A stretch of DNA of 64,000 nucleotides from Megaustenia siamemsis (GCA_032433765.1 JAVIAB010000024.1:11349821-11413820), one strand, 5' to 3'. Numbered from the stretch's first letter, positions 31,857 through 42,475 are shown. Notes: generated by a model from the sequence alone, not told the origin. Numbers and translations: made by a program.

Positions 31857-32640
31857 TTAGTTGCTATCGTCCTCATAGATTACCACATATGAATAACTGA
31901 TGTCATCCTCATAGATTACGACATATGTGTAGCTTCTATCATGCTCATAGATTACGACATATGTGTAGCTTCTATCATCTTCATAGATTATGACATATGT
32001 GTAACTGCTATCATCTTCATAGATTACGACATATGTGTAGTTGCTATCGTCTTCATAGATTACGACAAATGTGTAGCTTATATCATCTTCATATATTACG
32101 ACATGTGTGTAGCTTATATCATCTTCATAGATTACGACATACGTGTAGCTTATATAATCTTCATAGATTACGACATATGTGTAGCTTCTATCATCTTCAT
32201 AGATTACGGCATATGTGTAGCTTCTATCATCTTCATAGATTACGACATATGTGTAGCTTCTATCATCTTCATAGATTACAACATATGTGTAGCTTCTATC
32301 ATCTTCATAGATTACGACATATGTGTAACTGTTATCATTATCATAGATTACAACATATGTGTAACTGCTATCATCTTCATAGATTACAACATATGTGTAG
32401 CTTCTATCATCTTCATAGATTACAACATATGTGTAGCTTCTATCATCTTCATAGATTACGACATATGTGTAGGTTCTATCATCTTCATAGATTGCAACAT
32501 ATGTGTAGCTTCTATCATCTTCATAGATTACAACATATGTGTAGCTTCTATCATCTTCATAGATTACAACATATGTGTAGCTTCTATCTTCTTCATAGAT
32601 TACGACATATGTGTAACTGATATCTTCCTCATAGACATCG
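31857..32640. repeat. 36-bp minisatellite, about 22 units
   Basis: The unit is ACGACATATGTGTAGCTTCT plus ATCATCTTCATAGATT. Both strands stay open (minus 270 codons, repeating YEDDRSYTYVVI; plus 239 and 207 codons). Variant sites hit all codon positions, so I do not call a protein. Confidence 0.96.
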
Positions 32641-32704
32641 TACGACTGCCAAAGTGTTAGCTTCTTCACGATTTAATCACAGGAAACAATTTTCTAAAGA
32701 CTAC

Positions 32705-32962
32705 ATTCTGCTATGTTATGTTATATTAAGTTATGTCATGTATAGTTATGTTATATTAAGTTATGTTATTTATGTTGTGCTCAGTTATGCTATGTTAAGT
32801 TATGGTATGTATGTTAATTTATGGTAATTTATGTTATGTTAAGTTATGTTAAGTTATGTTAAGTTTTGTTATTATGTTAAGTTATGTTAAGCTGTGTTAG
32901 ATTAGGTTATGCTAAGTTACGTTAAGTTAAATTACGTTATGTTAAGACATGTTATATTATTC
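32705..32962. repeat. 10-bp degenerate repeat
   Basis: TTATGTTAAG-type units with many variants form a loose array. Confidence 0.85.
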
Positions 32963-33249
32963 TAGGATCATCATCATACACACCGGTCCAATCCATAGGT
33001 ACACCGATTCTTCCCTCGACATATCGATAGTCTCCCAGTGGGACTTCCACCTACGTGCACGAACTCTGTAGCACGGCCTGGATTACATGGGTGGCCAGAT
33101 CTTTTTCTCGACAATGTTGACTAGACAGCGGCCAGTTTTTGACCCACTTTTTTTCTATTTTTAACTGCCAATGGTTTTTGTATCGTGCATGAGCGCACAC
33201 GGAATCTCATGTTTTTGTTTTCTTTTTTTTTGCCGTTATATGATCGCTG
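32963..33249. other. Unidentified spacer
   Basis: Mixed sequence with ATCATCATCA at its left edge and TCTCCCAGTGGGACTTCCAC in the middle (CCCAGTGGG is an interrupted palindrome). It may be the end of an older element. Nothing is identified. Confidence 0.35.
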
Positions 33250-34100
33250 GACAGAGAATATCTCTAGCCAGAGATGGCTATACATCGAAAGACCCTAGTC
33301 GGAGATGGCTATATATCGAATCGCTCTAACCAGAGATGACTAGACATGGCTGGCATCAAATTTATCTTGCCAGAGATGGCTAGACATCGAATCTCTCTAG
33401 CCAGAGATGGCTAGACATCGAATCTCTCTAGTCAGAGATGGCTAGACATCGAATCTCTCTAGTCAGAGATGACTGGAGATCGAATCTCTCTAACCAGAGA
33501 TGGCTAGACATCGAATCTTTCTAGACAGAGATGGCTAGATATAAAATGTATCTTGCCAGAGGTAGGTAGACATCGAATCTCTCTAACCAGAGATGGTTAG
33601 ACATCGAATCTCTTTAGTCAGAGATGGCTAGACATCGAATCTCTAGTCAGAGATGACTGGAGATCGAATCTCTCTAACCAGAGATGGCTAGACATCGAAT
33701 CTTTCTAGTCAGAGATGGCTGGACATCGAATCTCTCTAGCCAGAGATGGCTAAACATCAAATCTCACTAGCCAGAGATGGCTAGACATCGAATCTCTCTT
33801 GCCATAGATGGCTGGACATCGAATCGAACCTCTCTAGCCAGAGATGGCTGGACATCGAATCGAATCTCTCTAGCCAGAGATGGCTAGACATCGAACCTCT
33901 CTAGCCAGAGATGGCTGGACATCGAATCTTTCTAGTCAGAGATGGCTAGATATCGAATATTTCTAGTCAGAGATCGCTGGACATCGAATCTCTCTAACCA
34001 GAGATGGATGGACATCGAATCTCTCTAACCGGAGATGGGTGGACATCGAATCTCTCTAACCATAGATCACTAGACATCGAATCTCTCTAACCAGAGACCA
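33250..34100. repeat. 33-bp hairpin-bearing minisatellite, about 26 units
   Basis: The unit is AGAGATGGCTAGACATCGAA plus TCTCTCTAGCCAG. Across unit borders each copy forms TCTAGCCA-GAGA-TGGCTAGA, an 8-bp stem with a 4-nt loop. Variant units include TCTAACCA with TGGTTAGA and TCTAGTCA with TGACTGGA, which keep pairing. Others break it. Confidence 0.95.
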
Positions 34101-34184
34101 GGGAAAGGTAAAACTACTAAGAAGCAAAATTATCAAGATGCACCGAGATGCGTAGAGATGCAATGCTGATGTAAAGCTGATGAT

Positions 34185-34692
34185 AATAGCAACACTAAAA
34201 AAAGGGGTATGGTGACAGCTTTACGTGGTAATGGACAAAAGTCGACGTTCGGCCAAGTAGGTCTTTAGCTGGAACTACAAAGAACAACACACACAAATAA
34301 AAAAAAGGTTCACTTCCCTGTGTTCCAGAGCGCGTCAGCCTACGAATGGACTAAAATGAGAGGGCGGGATGGCCAACTATATATCTCACTGACCAGGCAG
34401 TCAGGCAAGAAGACCGAACGGAAGGGTTCTAAAAATATGGGGAGGTGGGTACAATATATGTATAAACTGTGCTGATCTAACTCTGTGTGTCCACACCGAA
34501 CCGATGTGTAAAAAGAAACAGGTGTGTATATAGCAGTACATGCATACAAGCATAAATCAACATATATATTGCCACTAAGCACACAAAAGAAAACCTAAAC
34601 GTGCCCAACTGTGCCAATACATATGCAGAACAAATATATCTACATGTATAGGTTTGGTAGTGCATGAACGTATAAAATGTGTAATGGGTGTC
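34185..34692 (-). mobile_element. Penelope-like element, 3' untranslated region
   Basis: Downstream of the GIY-YIG domain on the minus strand. It includes AGAACCCTTCCGTTCGGTC, a CTTCCCTGTGT block in reverse and CGTAAAGCTGTCACCATACC at the end. The plus-strand block TTCGGCCAAGTAGGTC (34246-34261) is the degenerate form of the hammerhead-like motif seen at 55345-55375. A related 3' end lies at 55300-55700. Confidence 0.7.
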
Positions 34693-36012
34693 CTATGTGT
34701 ATGAGAGGGATATGTTCATACCTCTGGGGGAAAGCGAACCCAACTGGTCAATAATGCGATTCTCAAGGGTGAACCGGCTACGACTGCTGGAGTGACACGA
34801 GACAATGCCAGTCACTTGCATATCAGGTTTACCACTATGGCCAGGGGAGTTGAAATGGGCAGACACCGGGCTGCCTTTTTTTTTGCTCAAAATCACGAAG
34901 ATGCTCACAAAATCTGTCACTCAAGCGTTACCACTCTCGCCCACATACGTCATCTGGCAATGCTTACATATTATGGTGTAGATGATATTCCGTGACACAC
35001 AAGTGAACCCCTCCTTAATATCGAATCGCTTATTAGGGAACAAGACCGAATCGGTGCAAAGCACGTAGTCACAAGTTCTGCAAACTCGACGTCCACAAGG
35101 AACAGTACCAAGGTGTTTGTGGTTAGAGCGGGGGAGGCGGCTCGTGACAAGAATGTCTCTCAGACTCCTGTCACGTTTGAAGGCGACCAAAGGAGGATCA
35201 CTGAAAAGTAGGCGGGTAGTAGGATCTGAGTGGAGAATGGAGCGATACCGGTTAAGGATCCTCACCGCAGCCAAGTTGTAGGAGTGGTAGGTGAGGGTAA
35301 ATATGGTCCTATCAGAGGAACGGCGGGTGGATGGGGTGAGTGCCACATGACGGGAAATATCGAGAGCTCGCTGGATGGCAGATTGAAGAACCGAATCAGG
35401 ATAGAGACGACACCCAAAGAAACTTAACATCAGATGGGCCTGTTGGAGAATATCTTGATCATATGGCAGATAGAAGTCGTAATAATTGAGAATATGGAAT
35501 GGAATCTCTGCAGTGACATGGATGAGACGAGGTATAGAGAAGATAACAGTGAGCGTCTGTGGGTTTATAGAAGACGGAAGTGTGGAGGCTGGAGGTACCA
35601 AGGGAGACGATCAGATCAAGAAAAGTGACGGATGAGGTAGAGATATAAGATGTAATCTTGATGGATTTATGAAAGTTGCCAATGTAGTTGATGAACCTGG
35701 AGATGTCATCTTCCGTCACGTCAGTCAGTCCAAAGCAGTCATCGATGTACCGGAGGTATTTAAGGGGAAGGGGGCCACGGTACGAATTCAGTATTTGATG
35801 TTCAAGGTAACCCATGAACAGGCAAGCATATCTAGGACCCATCTTGTTTCCCATAGCTATACCACTGACTTGGTCATAGAACTGACCAATGAATTCAAAG
35901 TATTAAGGTTGAGAACAAGTTCAGTGAGACGGAGGAGAGTAGAAGTATCCACAGATGGATGTTCATTTAGTAGTTCGATACAAATACAGGAGATAATAAT
36001 TGGTACTCCACA
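34693..36012 (-). pseudogene. Penelope-like retroelement: RT and GIY-YIG endonuclease
   Basis: From high to low coordinate: a degraded N-terminal RT piece (TLLRLTELVLNLN), then 35854-35459 with GNKMGPRYACLFMGYLE and the catalytic YLRYIDDCF (YIDD at 35749-35738), then after a frameshift 35601-34924 with LFSDPPLVAFKRDRSLRDIL, CRTCDYVLC and the GIY-YIG motif IIYTIICKHCQMTYVGESG. After a single in-frame TGA at 34921-34923 the domain continues to 34693 with PVSAHFNSPGHS and ENRIIDQLGSLSPRGMN. The RT-to-GIY-YIG order is diagnostic of Penelope-like elements. The TGA replaces an expected Arg, consistent with CGA-to-TGA decay. The 5' end is cut by a SINE. Confidence 0.9.
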
Positions 36013-36016
36013 TAAT

Positions 36017-36290
36017 GAGGACCTGTATCGCAGTGGTTAGTGCATCCACCGGTTGACTTAAGGATCGGGGATTACATTCTGGTTGGTTCAAAAAATTTTT
36101 CAAATATATAAAGCTCCCGAGGTCCACCTAGCCTCTTTAAATAGAGGCATGGAAACATTCGTTGGAAAGGAAAGGCAGCGAGGAATGGAACCAGCCACTA
36201 TGAAGTTGATGCTTACTGGAATGATGCCACTATTATTTGCGTATCCCTTCTACACTTGCCAACAGACTCACCTGTAACTTAACTTAATGT
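36017..36290 (+). repeat. tRNA-derived SINE, further family
   Basis: ACCTGTATCGCAGTGGTTAG (A-box-like) starts just after the Penelope fragment. GATCGGGGATTACATTC is a weak B box. The body has CTCCCGAGGTCCACCTAGCC and AAAGGAAAGGCAGCGAGG. Only the head resembles family D. Confidence 0.65.
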
Positions 36291-36479
36291 ACGCAAATTA
36301 AACTATTAGTCATTCAATTTTGCATTGAAATGTCTTGATCGCATTACTTACCCTATCAGGGTATTGTTGGGGTATGTTAAATGTCAACTGGGAAAATAAA
36401 TGGGTCGCATTTTGAAGCAAATGTATTTGTACAATTCTTGGAAAATGGGTTTATTTTACTGTTAAACATTCTTTCTGTC

Positions 36480-36640
36480 TGTCTTTCTTTCCTTCCTTTC
36501 TTTCTTTCTTTCTTCACTTCCTCTTCTACCATTTCTGATGTCGAGGGTCGATACAAAGTTCTCCTTCTACCCCCTTTTTCGGTTTCAATCATTGTCGATT
36601 GTTCAGGAATGTTTCTTTGATGTTGTTTGTCCATTTCTTA
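36480..36640 (+). repeat. Interspersed family I
   Basis: TTCACTTCCTCTTCTACC, TGATGTCGAGGGTCGATACA and TTCAGGAATGTTTCTTTGAT. Related to 37816-37990 (minus), 38505-38570 (minus) and 51840-52070 (plus), where CCTTTCAGCGTCGAGGGG is the best conserved core. Class unknown. Confidence 0.5.
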
Positions 36641-36706
36641 CTCTCTGTCTGCCTTTTGCCTTTCTCCCCTTTCCTCCTTTAATATATAATTTGTATTGTA
36701 CGGAAT

Positions 36707-36967
36707 GAGCCGCGATAGCTCAGTGGTTAGTGAACTGGACAACAAAGGACAAGGGATAGGATTCGATCCCAACCGACGGCGTCCGTGTTCACCCAGCCTT
36801 AAATGGGTACCGGATTTTGTTCTGGGAAAGTGAAGCGACACGGGCGTAATACCGACCACATTACCCCAAAAATCATGTGCTGAAGGTTTGTAAAATTTAT
36901 GATTACTAACACCATATTCCCTATACGCCACTTGGCGTGACGGGGGTACTTTAATTTTTTTTTTTAC
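36707..36967 (+). repeat. SINE family D, full length, 12-bp TSD
   Basis: Perfect ATTGTACGGAAT at 36695-36706 and 36968-36979. GAGCCGCGATAGCTCAGTGG head with A box, GATTCGATCCC B box, body GGGTACCGGATTTTGTTCTG, TACGCCACTTGGCGTGACGG 3' hairpin, T-rich tail. 261 bp. The cleanest copy for defining the family. Confidence 0.96.
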
Positions 36968-36979
36968 ATTGTACGGAAT

Positions 36980-37329
36980 CACACGACATTTTTTCACTAG
37001 ATGGGCAAACAATGTTTATTTTTTATTTCTGTATGTAGCTTAGGATTGGCTCAATGCCTCCTCTTTCTTTTATAATGTAATTTCTGATTATCTGGTCACT
37101 GCAAGCGCTTTTCTCAGACATCGCATATCTGTGGTGACAAGCTTTCATTTATACCTAGATGTAAGTGACCATGTTTGACATTGGTAGCACAGTATGGGAA
37201 TAAATATAATGTGTATAAGGTGTTTCTTTGAGATAACTATCAAGTTAAACATTTACTTTCAATAAATATAAGCCAGACTGTAGATGTCTGAAACTATATC
37301 ATGATCGGTTATGTCATTTTTGTTGATGC
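36980..37329. other. No recognised feature
   Basis: AT-rich sequence between a SINE and a LINE fragment. Nothing supported. Confidence 0.4.
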
Positions 37330-37755
37330 ACGAATTTACGCAACCTCTCACTAAACCTACTGTTCATTACATTCATGACTATGCACGCAAGTTAGCCAAC
37401 CCATCAGAGACAGAGGAAATCAAAGAACATTTATCTGCAGACGATCCGGCACTAATACATAGAAGAATAGAAGACCTACAAGAAAAATAAATACACTCAA
37501 CAATACAAGTACAAAATACCGCATGAGAATCAAAGTCAACAAAACAGATGCCATGAATATTGCAACGTCGAAGACAGCATCAATATAACTATAGACGGCA
37601 CCCAACTAAAACAAGTAGAGAAATTCAAATACCTTGGAAGTCTAGTGACAAACGAACCTGCAATAGATCATATAAAGAAACAACAGATAAAATTATTTGG
37701 CCACGTGACAAGGCAGAATGATCAAAACACAACAGAACGAGCCCTCAATCTATGA
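37330..37755 (+). pseudogene. LINE fragment(s): RT motif C region with internal deletion
   Basis: A frame with PTVHYIHDYARKLANPSETE resembles the C-terminal tail of jockey-like RTs. Next come SADDPALIHRRIEDLQEK (degenerate YADD motif), a shift, MRIKVNKTDAMNIA, then NITIDGTQLKQVEKFKYLGS, LVTNEP, and after a deletion QIKLFGHVTRQN...ERALNL. It is a chimera of remnants or a heavily deleted copy. Confidence 0.65.
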
Positions 37756-37815
37756 TATTAAAATCACTATGAAACAACAGTAGAGACGGCCTGAAGAGCA
37801 AAAGACCGCAAATTG

Positions 37816-37990
37816 TATCTCCCCCCCCCCCCCCCCGACGCTGAAAGGCAAAAGAGGAAGGAAAGAAAAAGATGCAACATATGTTTCATTGTTAGTGGAA
37901 GGAGGAAACGTTTTCCCAGTTTTGGTCAAACAAGTTCGTACGTTGAGAGGGAGCCCTGGACACGAGATGACAGGACAATTTCACAGACAT
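37816..37990 (-). repeat. Interspersed family I, with poly-C edge
   Basis: A C-run (37821-37836) is followed by GACGCTGAAAGGCAAAAGAG, the reverse of the CTTTTGCCTTTCAGCGTC core. The further body includes GGAGGAAACG and GTACGTTGAGAGGGAGCCC. Confidence 0.5.
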
Positions 37991-38034
37991 TCAGTCCTAC
38001 AGAATGATGCTAAGAAATCATCTAAATTATAAAG

Positions 38035-38418
38035 AGTAATATGGTTGATAAATCACTGGATTCTGTAGAAATGTGGTTTTACAGAAGAATGTTGAGAGTA
38101 CCATGGGCAGCTAAGAAGAGTAATGTACATGTTCTGAGAGAGGCCAAAGCAAAAAGAGAGCTAATTTCCAATATTAGGAAGAAACAATCATTTTTTTGGT
38201 CATGTGATGAGAAGAGAACGACTTGAAAATATTGCAACAACTGGGAAAATTGAGGGACGAAGAGATAGAGGGAAGCAATGAGAAAAAAAAACCCAGTTAG
38301 TTTAAGAGAATGGTTGGCAGAAGGTCAACAACAGAAATGATAAATAGCTGTCGAGATCGAAAGTTGTGGACAGACATGATCACCTTCGCCAGCAGGCCCG
38401 GTACTTGATGATGATGAA
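38035..38418 (+). pseudogene. RTE-type LINE family B 3' fragment
   Basis: The open part 38041-38226 encodes LDSVEMWFYRRMLRVPWAAK, SNVHVLREAKAKRELISNI and RKKQSFFWSCDE. It then runs through GGACGAAGAGATAGAGGGAA and TTCGCCAGCAGGCCCGGTAC to a TTGATGATGATGA tail. A T-run frameshift sits near 38195. Confidence 0.85.
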
Positions 38419-38504
38419 AAGGGTTGATATGAAAGTGAGTACGGCAAATAGACGTTTATTATTGACATCATAAGGACAATGATGTATATATATCCACTTG
38501 TGAT

Positions 38505-38570
38505 TGAAAGGCAAATGGGGAATGAAAGAAAAAAGGAGAAGAGGATGTAACACGGCATACAATTCTCTAG
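38505..38570 (-). repeat. Interspersed family I, short copy
   Basis: GATTGAAAGGCAAATGGGGA, then AAAAAAGGAGAAGAGGATGT and AACAC. Collinear with 37845-37885. Confidence 0.45.
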
Positions 38571-38598
38571 AAGATAATTACTGACACATAGTTCCTGG

Positions 38599-38599
38599 T

Positions 38600-38649
<50 letters not shown>

Positions 38650-38650
38650 T
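38599..38650. repeat. (GA)n microsatellite
   Basis: About 23 GA dinucleotides with one interruption. Confidence 0.95.
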
Positions 38651-38939
38651 GAAGATGTAGACGAAAGTTGGCGCAAGTTATCACGAATGACCTGGGAGTG
38701 ATGACAGACGCTGGACATCTCACACAAGATATTGACAGAATTGGATTCTCTGTCATGAAAGTCACGTTCAAACAGAGACAATCTCGATGTTCGTTCGTGA
38801 CATGTTGAAGTAATGTCTGGACAATCTGATACCAGCCAGTAACATTATTGAAGAGGACATTAAAGTCGATAAGCACACATATCAAATATATCAAATATGA
38901 AATACTACGCTGGGCTGAGAGTAAGCCTGCATAAAACAT

Positions 38940-39150
38940 ATACAATAAACATGAATTGGAGTTGAAAGGCTAAACTAATAGAATGACAAGGCACACTACA
39001 ACGTTTCGGCAAAAGTCTTCATCTGGCAAACAAACAGTCCAGAGTAAACACAAAAATCCAAGCCAGAAAATATACCAGAGTTAAAAGAATGGCGGAAAGA
39101 ATTATGGTGGCCAGGGTTTACGTAGAGTCTGGTTAAAAGATTAATAGACA
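38940..39150 (-). repeat. Repeat with hammerhead-like motif, copy D
   Basis: On the minus strand CCAGATGAAGACTTTTGCCG, then AAACGTTGTAGTGTGCC, then TTCTATTAGTTTAGCC. It shares order and spacing with 56250-56420. It has CAGATGA where the hammerhead core has CTGATGA. Confidence 0.6.
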
Positions 39151-39302
39151 ACATGCCAGGTAGGATTTAATTAGACAAATGTAACCAAACAATGAAAAAC
39201 GTGTACAAATGAAAGGAGGTATCCCTTCATGTAGAAGAAGAGTTAATTTACATTTACAGAATACCATGAAAAGTGTGGGCAGTTACAAGAGTAGATCCAA
39301 TG

Positions 39303-39551
39303 TCATGGAAATATTGATAATTGGCGTTTCCATGCTCGACGGTCAGCCGTGACCTGTTTTAGTTCTTGGTTTTGTTGGAGACCCATAGCTGCGCTCTTTT
39401 TGATGATGATTCTACTTGGGGTTTCTTTCTGTCGTCCTCGTTTCCTTGTACTTTGTGGTTTCCATATAAGGGCCTGGTGATTTAGCATTCTAACGCCCAT
39501 CCTGAGAACGTGGCAAAGGTATTTGCAGTGTCGCTTTATAACGTCGTACAA
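39303..39551 (-). pseudogene. LINE RT C-terminal fragment
   Basis: The minus frame reads KRHCKYLCHVLRMGVRMLNH, then LIWKPQSTRKRGRQKETPSR, then ELKQVTADRRAWKRQLS. This is the KR.KYLGHV.RM, GKRKRGRPKETW and DR..WR pattern of family A-related LINEs. 83 codons, uninterrupted, but truncated on both sides. Confidence 0.75.
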
Positions 39552-39743
39552 AAATTTTCAACATAACTTGATCAAATAATGAGGACAATTTAATGAAATA
39601 ATAAGTAAAATGAGTCACCGCTATCTCTATAATCACAATGGTTTAGTGTGGCAACAGTTAGGATTCGCCTTTACTGTTACGTATATAATCTTCATACAGA
39701 TCTGTGAAAGATAGATTTTTAAAAACTGCTATGGTAACGAGAG

Positions 39744-39995
39744 GGAGCCGCGATAGCTCAGTGGTTAGTGAACTGGACTACAAAGGACAAGAGGTAGGGT
39801 TCGATCCTGACCGACGGCTTTCAGGTTCACCCAGCATTTAATGGGTACTGGATATTTTCTGGGAAAGTAAAGCGGCACAGGCGTAATACCGACCACATTA
39901 CCCGAAAAATCATGTGCCGAAGGTCTGTATAAATTATGGTCACTAACACCATATTCCCTATACACCACTTGACGTGACGGGGCTCTTTACTTTTT
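39744..39995 (+). repeat. SINE family D, full length
   Basis: GGAGCCGCGATAGCTCAGTG head, GGTTCGATCCTG B box, TACACCACTTGACGTGACGG hairpin (one arm mutated) and a T-rich tail. TAACGAG on both sides (near 39733 and 40010) is a short, imperfect TSD. Confidence 0.92.
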
Positions 39996-40259
39996 ATTTT
40001 TACTTAAGTTAACGAGGGATACAATTAGAGTGATATATTAGTGTTTATTTACATTGTTTTTATAGTTTGTAAATCGTGTTTTCCATTTACTCATATTAAT
40101 TTATTTAACAATACAATTTACCTCCAGCACTCTATCTGTCATTGACACGTTTGTCCTTCTGGCTGCCTGGGAATGAGATGATATGTTTTCAATTTTGTAT
40201 TCGAAAATGTGTTTTGATATGTTAGATACAGCTGCTTATCAAATAAACAACATATGCAA

Positions 40260-40790
40260 CAGAGAAGGAAAACATATTTTGAAGACTTAATAAACATTTC
40301 ACCAACTACCAATAACACAAAAACACCACGACAGAATGACCACAAAATGGACCCAACATTACACAAGCAGAAATCGAAGAAGTAATCAAATATGAACCAA
40401 GAAAAAAAGCAACCGGGAATAGATAACATAGCGGTAGAAATAATAACAGCAGAAGGTGAAACAGAAGTTACAAGGCATCACAGAATATTCACTTCAGCAT
40501 ATCACAAACAAAAGACCTCAGAAGACCGGCAACAGGCAATCATCGTAACAATTTGGACAAAAATTAGGTAGCAAGACAGACTGCATACAATATAGAAGTG
40601 TACCGCTTCTCAGACATGTAGGAAAGTTATACGCCAAAATTGTGGAGGCGGAGACCAATAATATAACTATAGTTAAGCGATTCTCAAATGGGGTTCCGAA
40701 AAAAAGAGAGTGTGAACTGACGTTCTATTCACCATATATATCTGTCAGAAAAGACGACAGAACACAATCAAAATTGGAGACACTAACAAC
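40260..40790 (+). pseudogene. LINE RT N-terminal fragment
   Basis: The frame pieces read GPNITQAEIEEVIKYEPRKK, ATGIDNIAVEIITAEGE, FTSAYHKQKTSEDRQQAIIV and, shifted, LLRHVGKLYAKIVEAE. They match the start of LINE RT domains (G.D.I..E, DW..A.I.P, LL...GK...KI). The motif C region is absent. Several frameshifts. Confidence 0.7.
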
Positions 40791-40819
40791 TGAGTAAGCC
40801 AGCATCTAACCAACTGAGC

Positions 40820-40856
40820 ACCTACGCCAGCAGGCACGCTACTTGATGATAATGAT
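40820..40856 (+). pseudogene. Family B LINE 3' tip only
   Basis: CACCTACGCCAGCAGGCACG then CTACTTGATGATAATGATAA. An extreme 5' truncation leaving about 35 bp of the LINE plus tail. Confidence 0.7.
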
Positions 40857-40999
40857 AATAAAATATATACATTTATAACTCAAGAAGCAAAAATATGTCC
40901 TAATTACATGGGAGGAGGGAAGTGAATTCTGACATAAGACAGATGAAGATATAAATATATAAATATATATTATTATTTCACAGTAACATGTTTTTTCAG

Positions 41000-41893
41000 T
41001 CAAAAGCCAGTGGAAAGAGAGATATAACAAAGACGATGGCGCTGGATAGGACACACACTGCGAAAAGCCAACTGAGAGTATTACACAACATGCCCTTTTT
41101 TAGAATCCAGTGAGAAAAAGAGGAAGTCCATGGAATTCGTGGAGAAGACAGATGGAAGCAGAGATGAAGATTATGGGGAAGACAAGGAATGATCTCAAAA
41201 GAATGGCAAGAAACAGAACGGGTTGGAAATTGTTTGTTGAAGACCTATGTTCCACAGGGAGCTGAAAGTGTTTGTTGAAGTCCAGTGCTCTACGGGGAGC
41301 TGAAAATGTTTGTTGAAGACCTATGCTTCACAGGGAGCTGAAAGTGTTTGTTGAAGTCCAGTGCTCTACGGGGAGCTGAAAGTGTTTGTTGAATACCTAT
41401 GCTTCACAGGGAGCTGAAAGTGTTTGTTGAAGACCTATGCTCGACAGGGAGCTTAAAGTGTTTGTTGAAGACCTATGCTCCACAGGGAGCTGAACGTGTT
41501 TGTTGAAGACCTATGTTCCACAGAGAGCTGAAAGTGTTTGTTGAAGTCCAGTGCTCTACGGGGAGCTGAAAGTGTTTGTTGAAGACCTATGCTTCACAGG
41601 GAGCTGAAAGTGTTTGTTGAAGACCTATGCTCCACAGGGAGCTGTAAGTGTTTGTTGAAGACCTATGCTCGACAGGGAGCTTAAAGTGTTTGTTGAAGAC
41701 CTATGCTCTACAGTGAGCTGAAAGTGTTTGTTGAAGTCATATGCTCTACGGAGAGCTGAAAGTGTTTGTTGAAGTCCTATGCTCTACAGGGAGCTGAAAG
41801 TGTTCGTTGAAGTCATATGCTCCACAGGGAGCTAAAAGTGTTTGTTGAATATCTATGCTCCACGGGGAACTGAATGTTAGAAGAAGAAGAAGA
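41000..41893 (+). pseudogene. LINE family A 3' fragment with expanded 38-bp repeat
   Basis: Begins within the region encoding DKEIQRRRWRWIGHTL (ACGATGGCGCTGGATAGGAC). It continues through the segment coding RKRGSPWNSWRRQMEAEMK to the end of the ORF. The last codons plus stop are then repeated about 17 times (41227-41876), and the copy ends in the normal GTTAGAAGAAGAAGAAG terminus. A LINE end therefore brackets the array on both sides. Confidence 0.9.
41227..41876 (+). repeat. 38-bp minisatellite inside LINE A, about 17 units
   Basis: AAAGTGTTTGTTGAAGACCT plus ATGCTCCACAGGGAGCTG. Variant units AAGTCCAGTGCTCTACGGGG recur in a non-random alternation with AAGACCTATGCTTCACAGGG in the left half. 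Each unit contains a TGA or TAA stop at GAGCTGA or GAGCTTAA. Confidence 0.95.
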
Positions 41894-42149
41894 CTATTAT
41901 TTCACCAATGCTGACATATAAATGATTAATATAAAATGGTTACCTTACCCCTGTTCCACTTGTGATGAAAGAACTGTGTTTTTTCTGTGGTAATCTTCAT
42001 GTTTTATTCCTTTCAGGATCCATGTAATTCATTCAAACGGTGTTGTAGCGGACATTGTGTGAATGTGTGTGTTATGTAGCCCGGTCGTTTCCAAAACACA
42101 AACTCAGGTTCATATATTGTTAAGACTTGCTAATTTACACGTCCCGCCT

Positions 42150-42475
42150 AGAGGCCTCTGTAGCCTAGTTGGGAAAACCACCCGACTAAAGCCGTTCGGG
42201 CTACCTGTGTTCGGTTCCCGCTGGAAACAGCTTAAGTTACACTAGAGGTTGGATTAAAAAAATACCCTCGCCGTCGACCCAGCTGCTAGCAGAAATGGGT
42301 ACCAGGCTATTAGTACTCTGGAAACGGGGAGGAATTTCGCATCGTGAGTTTCGATGCTTGAAACGACATTATCCAGAAGTCTCCGAACACTTCTGCTTAG
42401 CCGACCGATCACATATGGGTGAGAACTCGCGCGATAAGACGCCGATTCAAGTCTCGTACTTTACCTTGACCTTTA
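42150..42475 (+). repeat. tRNA-derived SINE, GGCCTCTGTAGCC family, copy 2
   Basis: GAGGCCTCTGTAGCCTAGTT head, TGTGTTCGGTTCCCGCTGG B box, TTTCGATGCTTGAAACGACA and CCAGAAGTCTCCGAACAC body, CAAGTCTCGTACTTTACC end. It lacks the poly-C insertion of copy 1. Confidence 0.88.

Noticed and set aside
31857..32669. 270-codon acidic/tyrosine repeat protein on the minus strand
   Set aside because: 36-bp array also open on the other strand in two phases. Variants fall on all codon positions.
36707..36967. Functional tRNA gene
   Set aside because: A and B boxes are present, but the sequence does not fold as a tRNA by eye and continues into a SINE body with TSDs.
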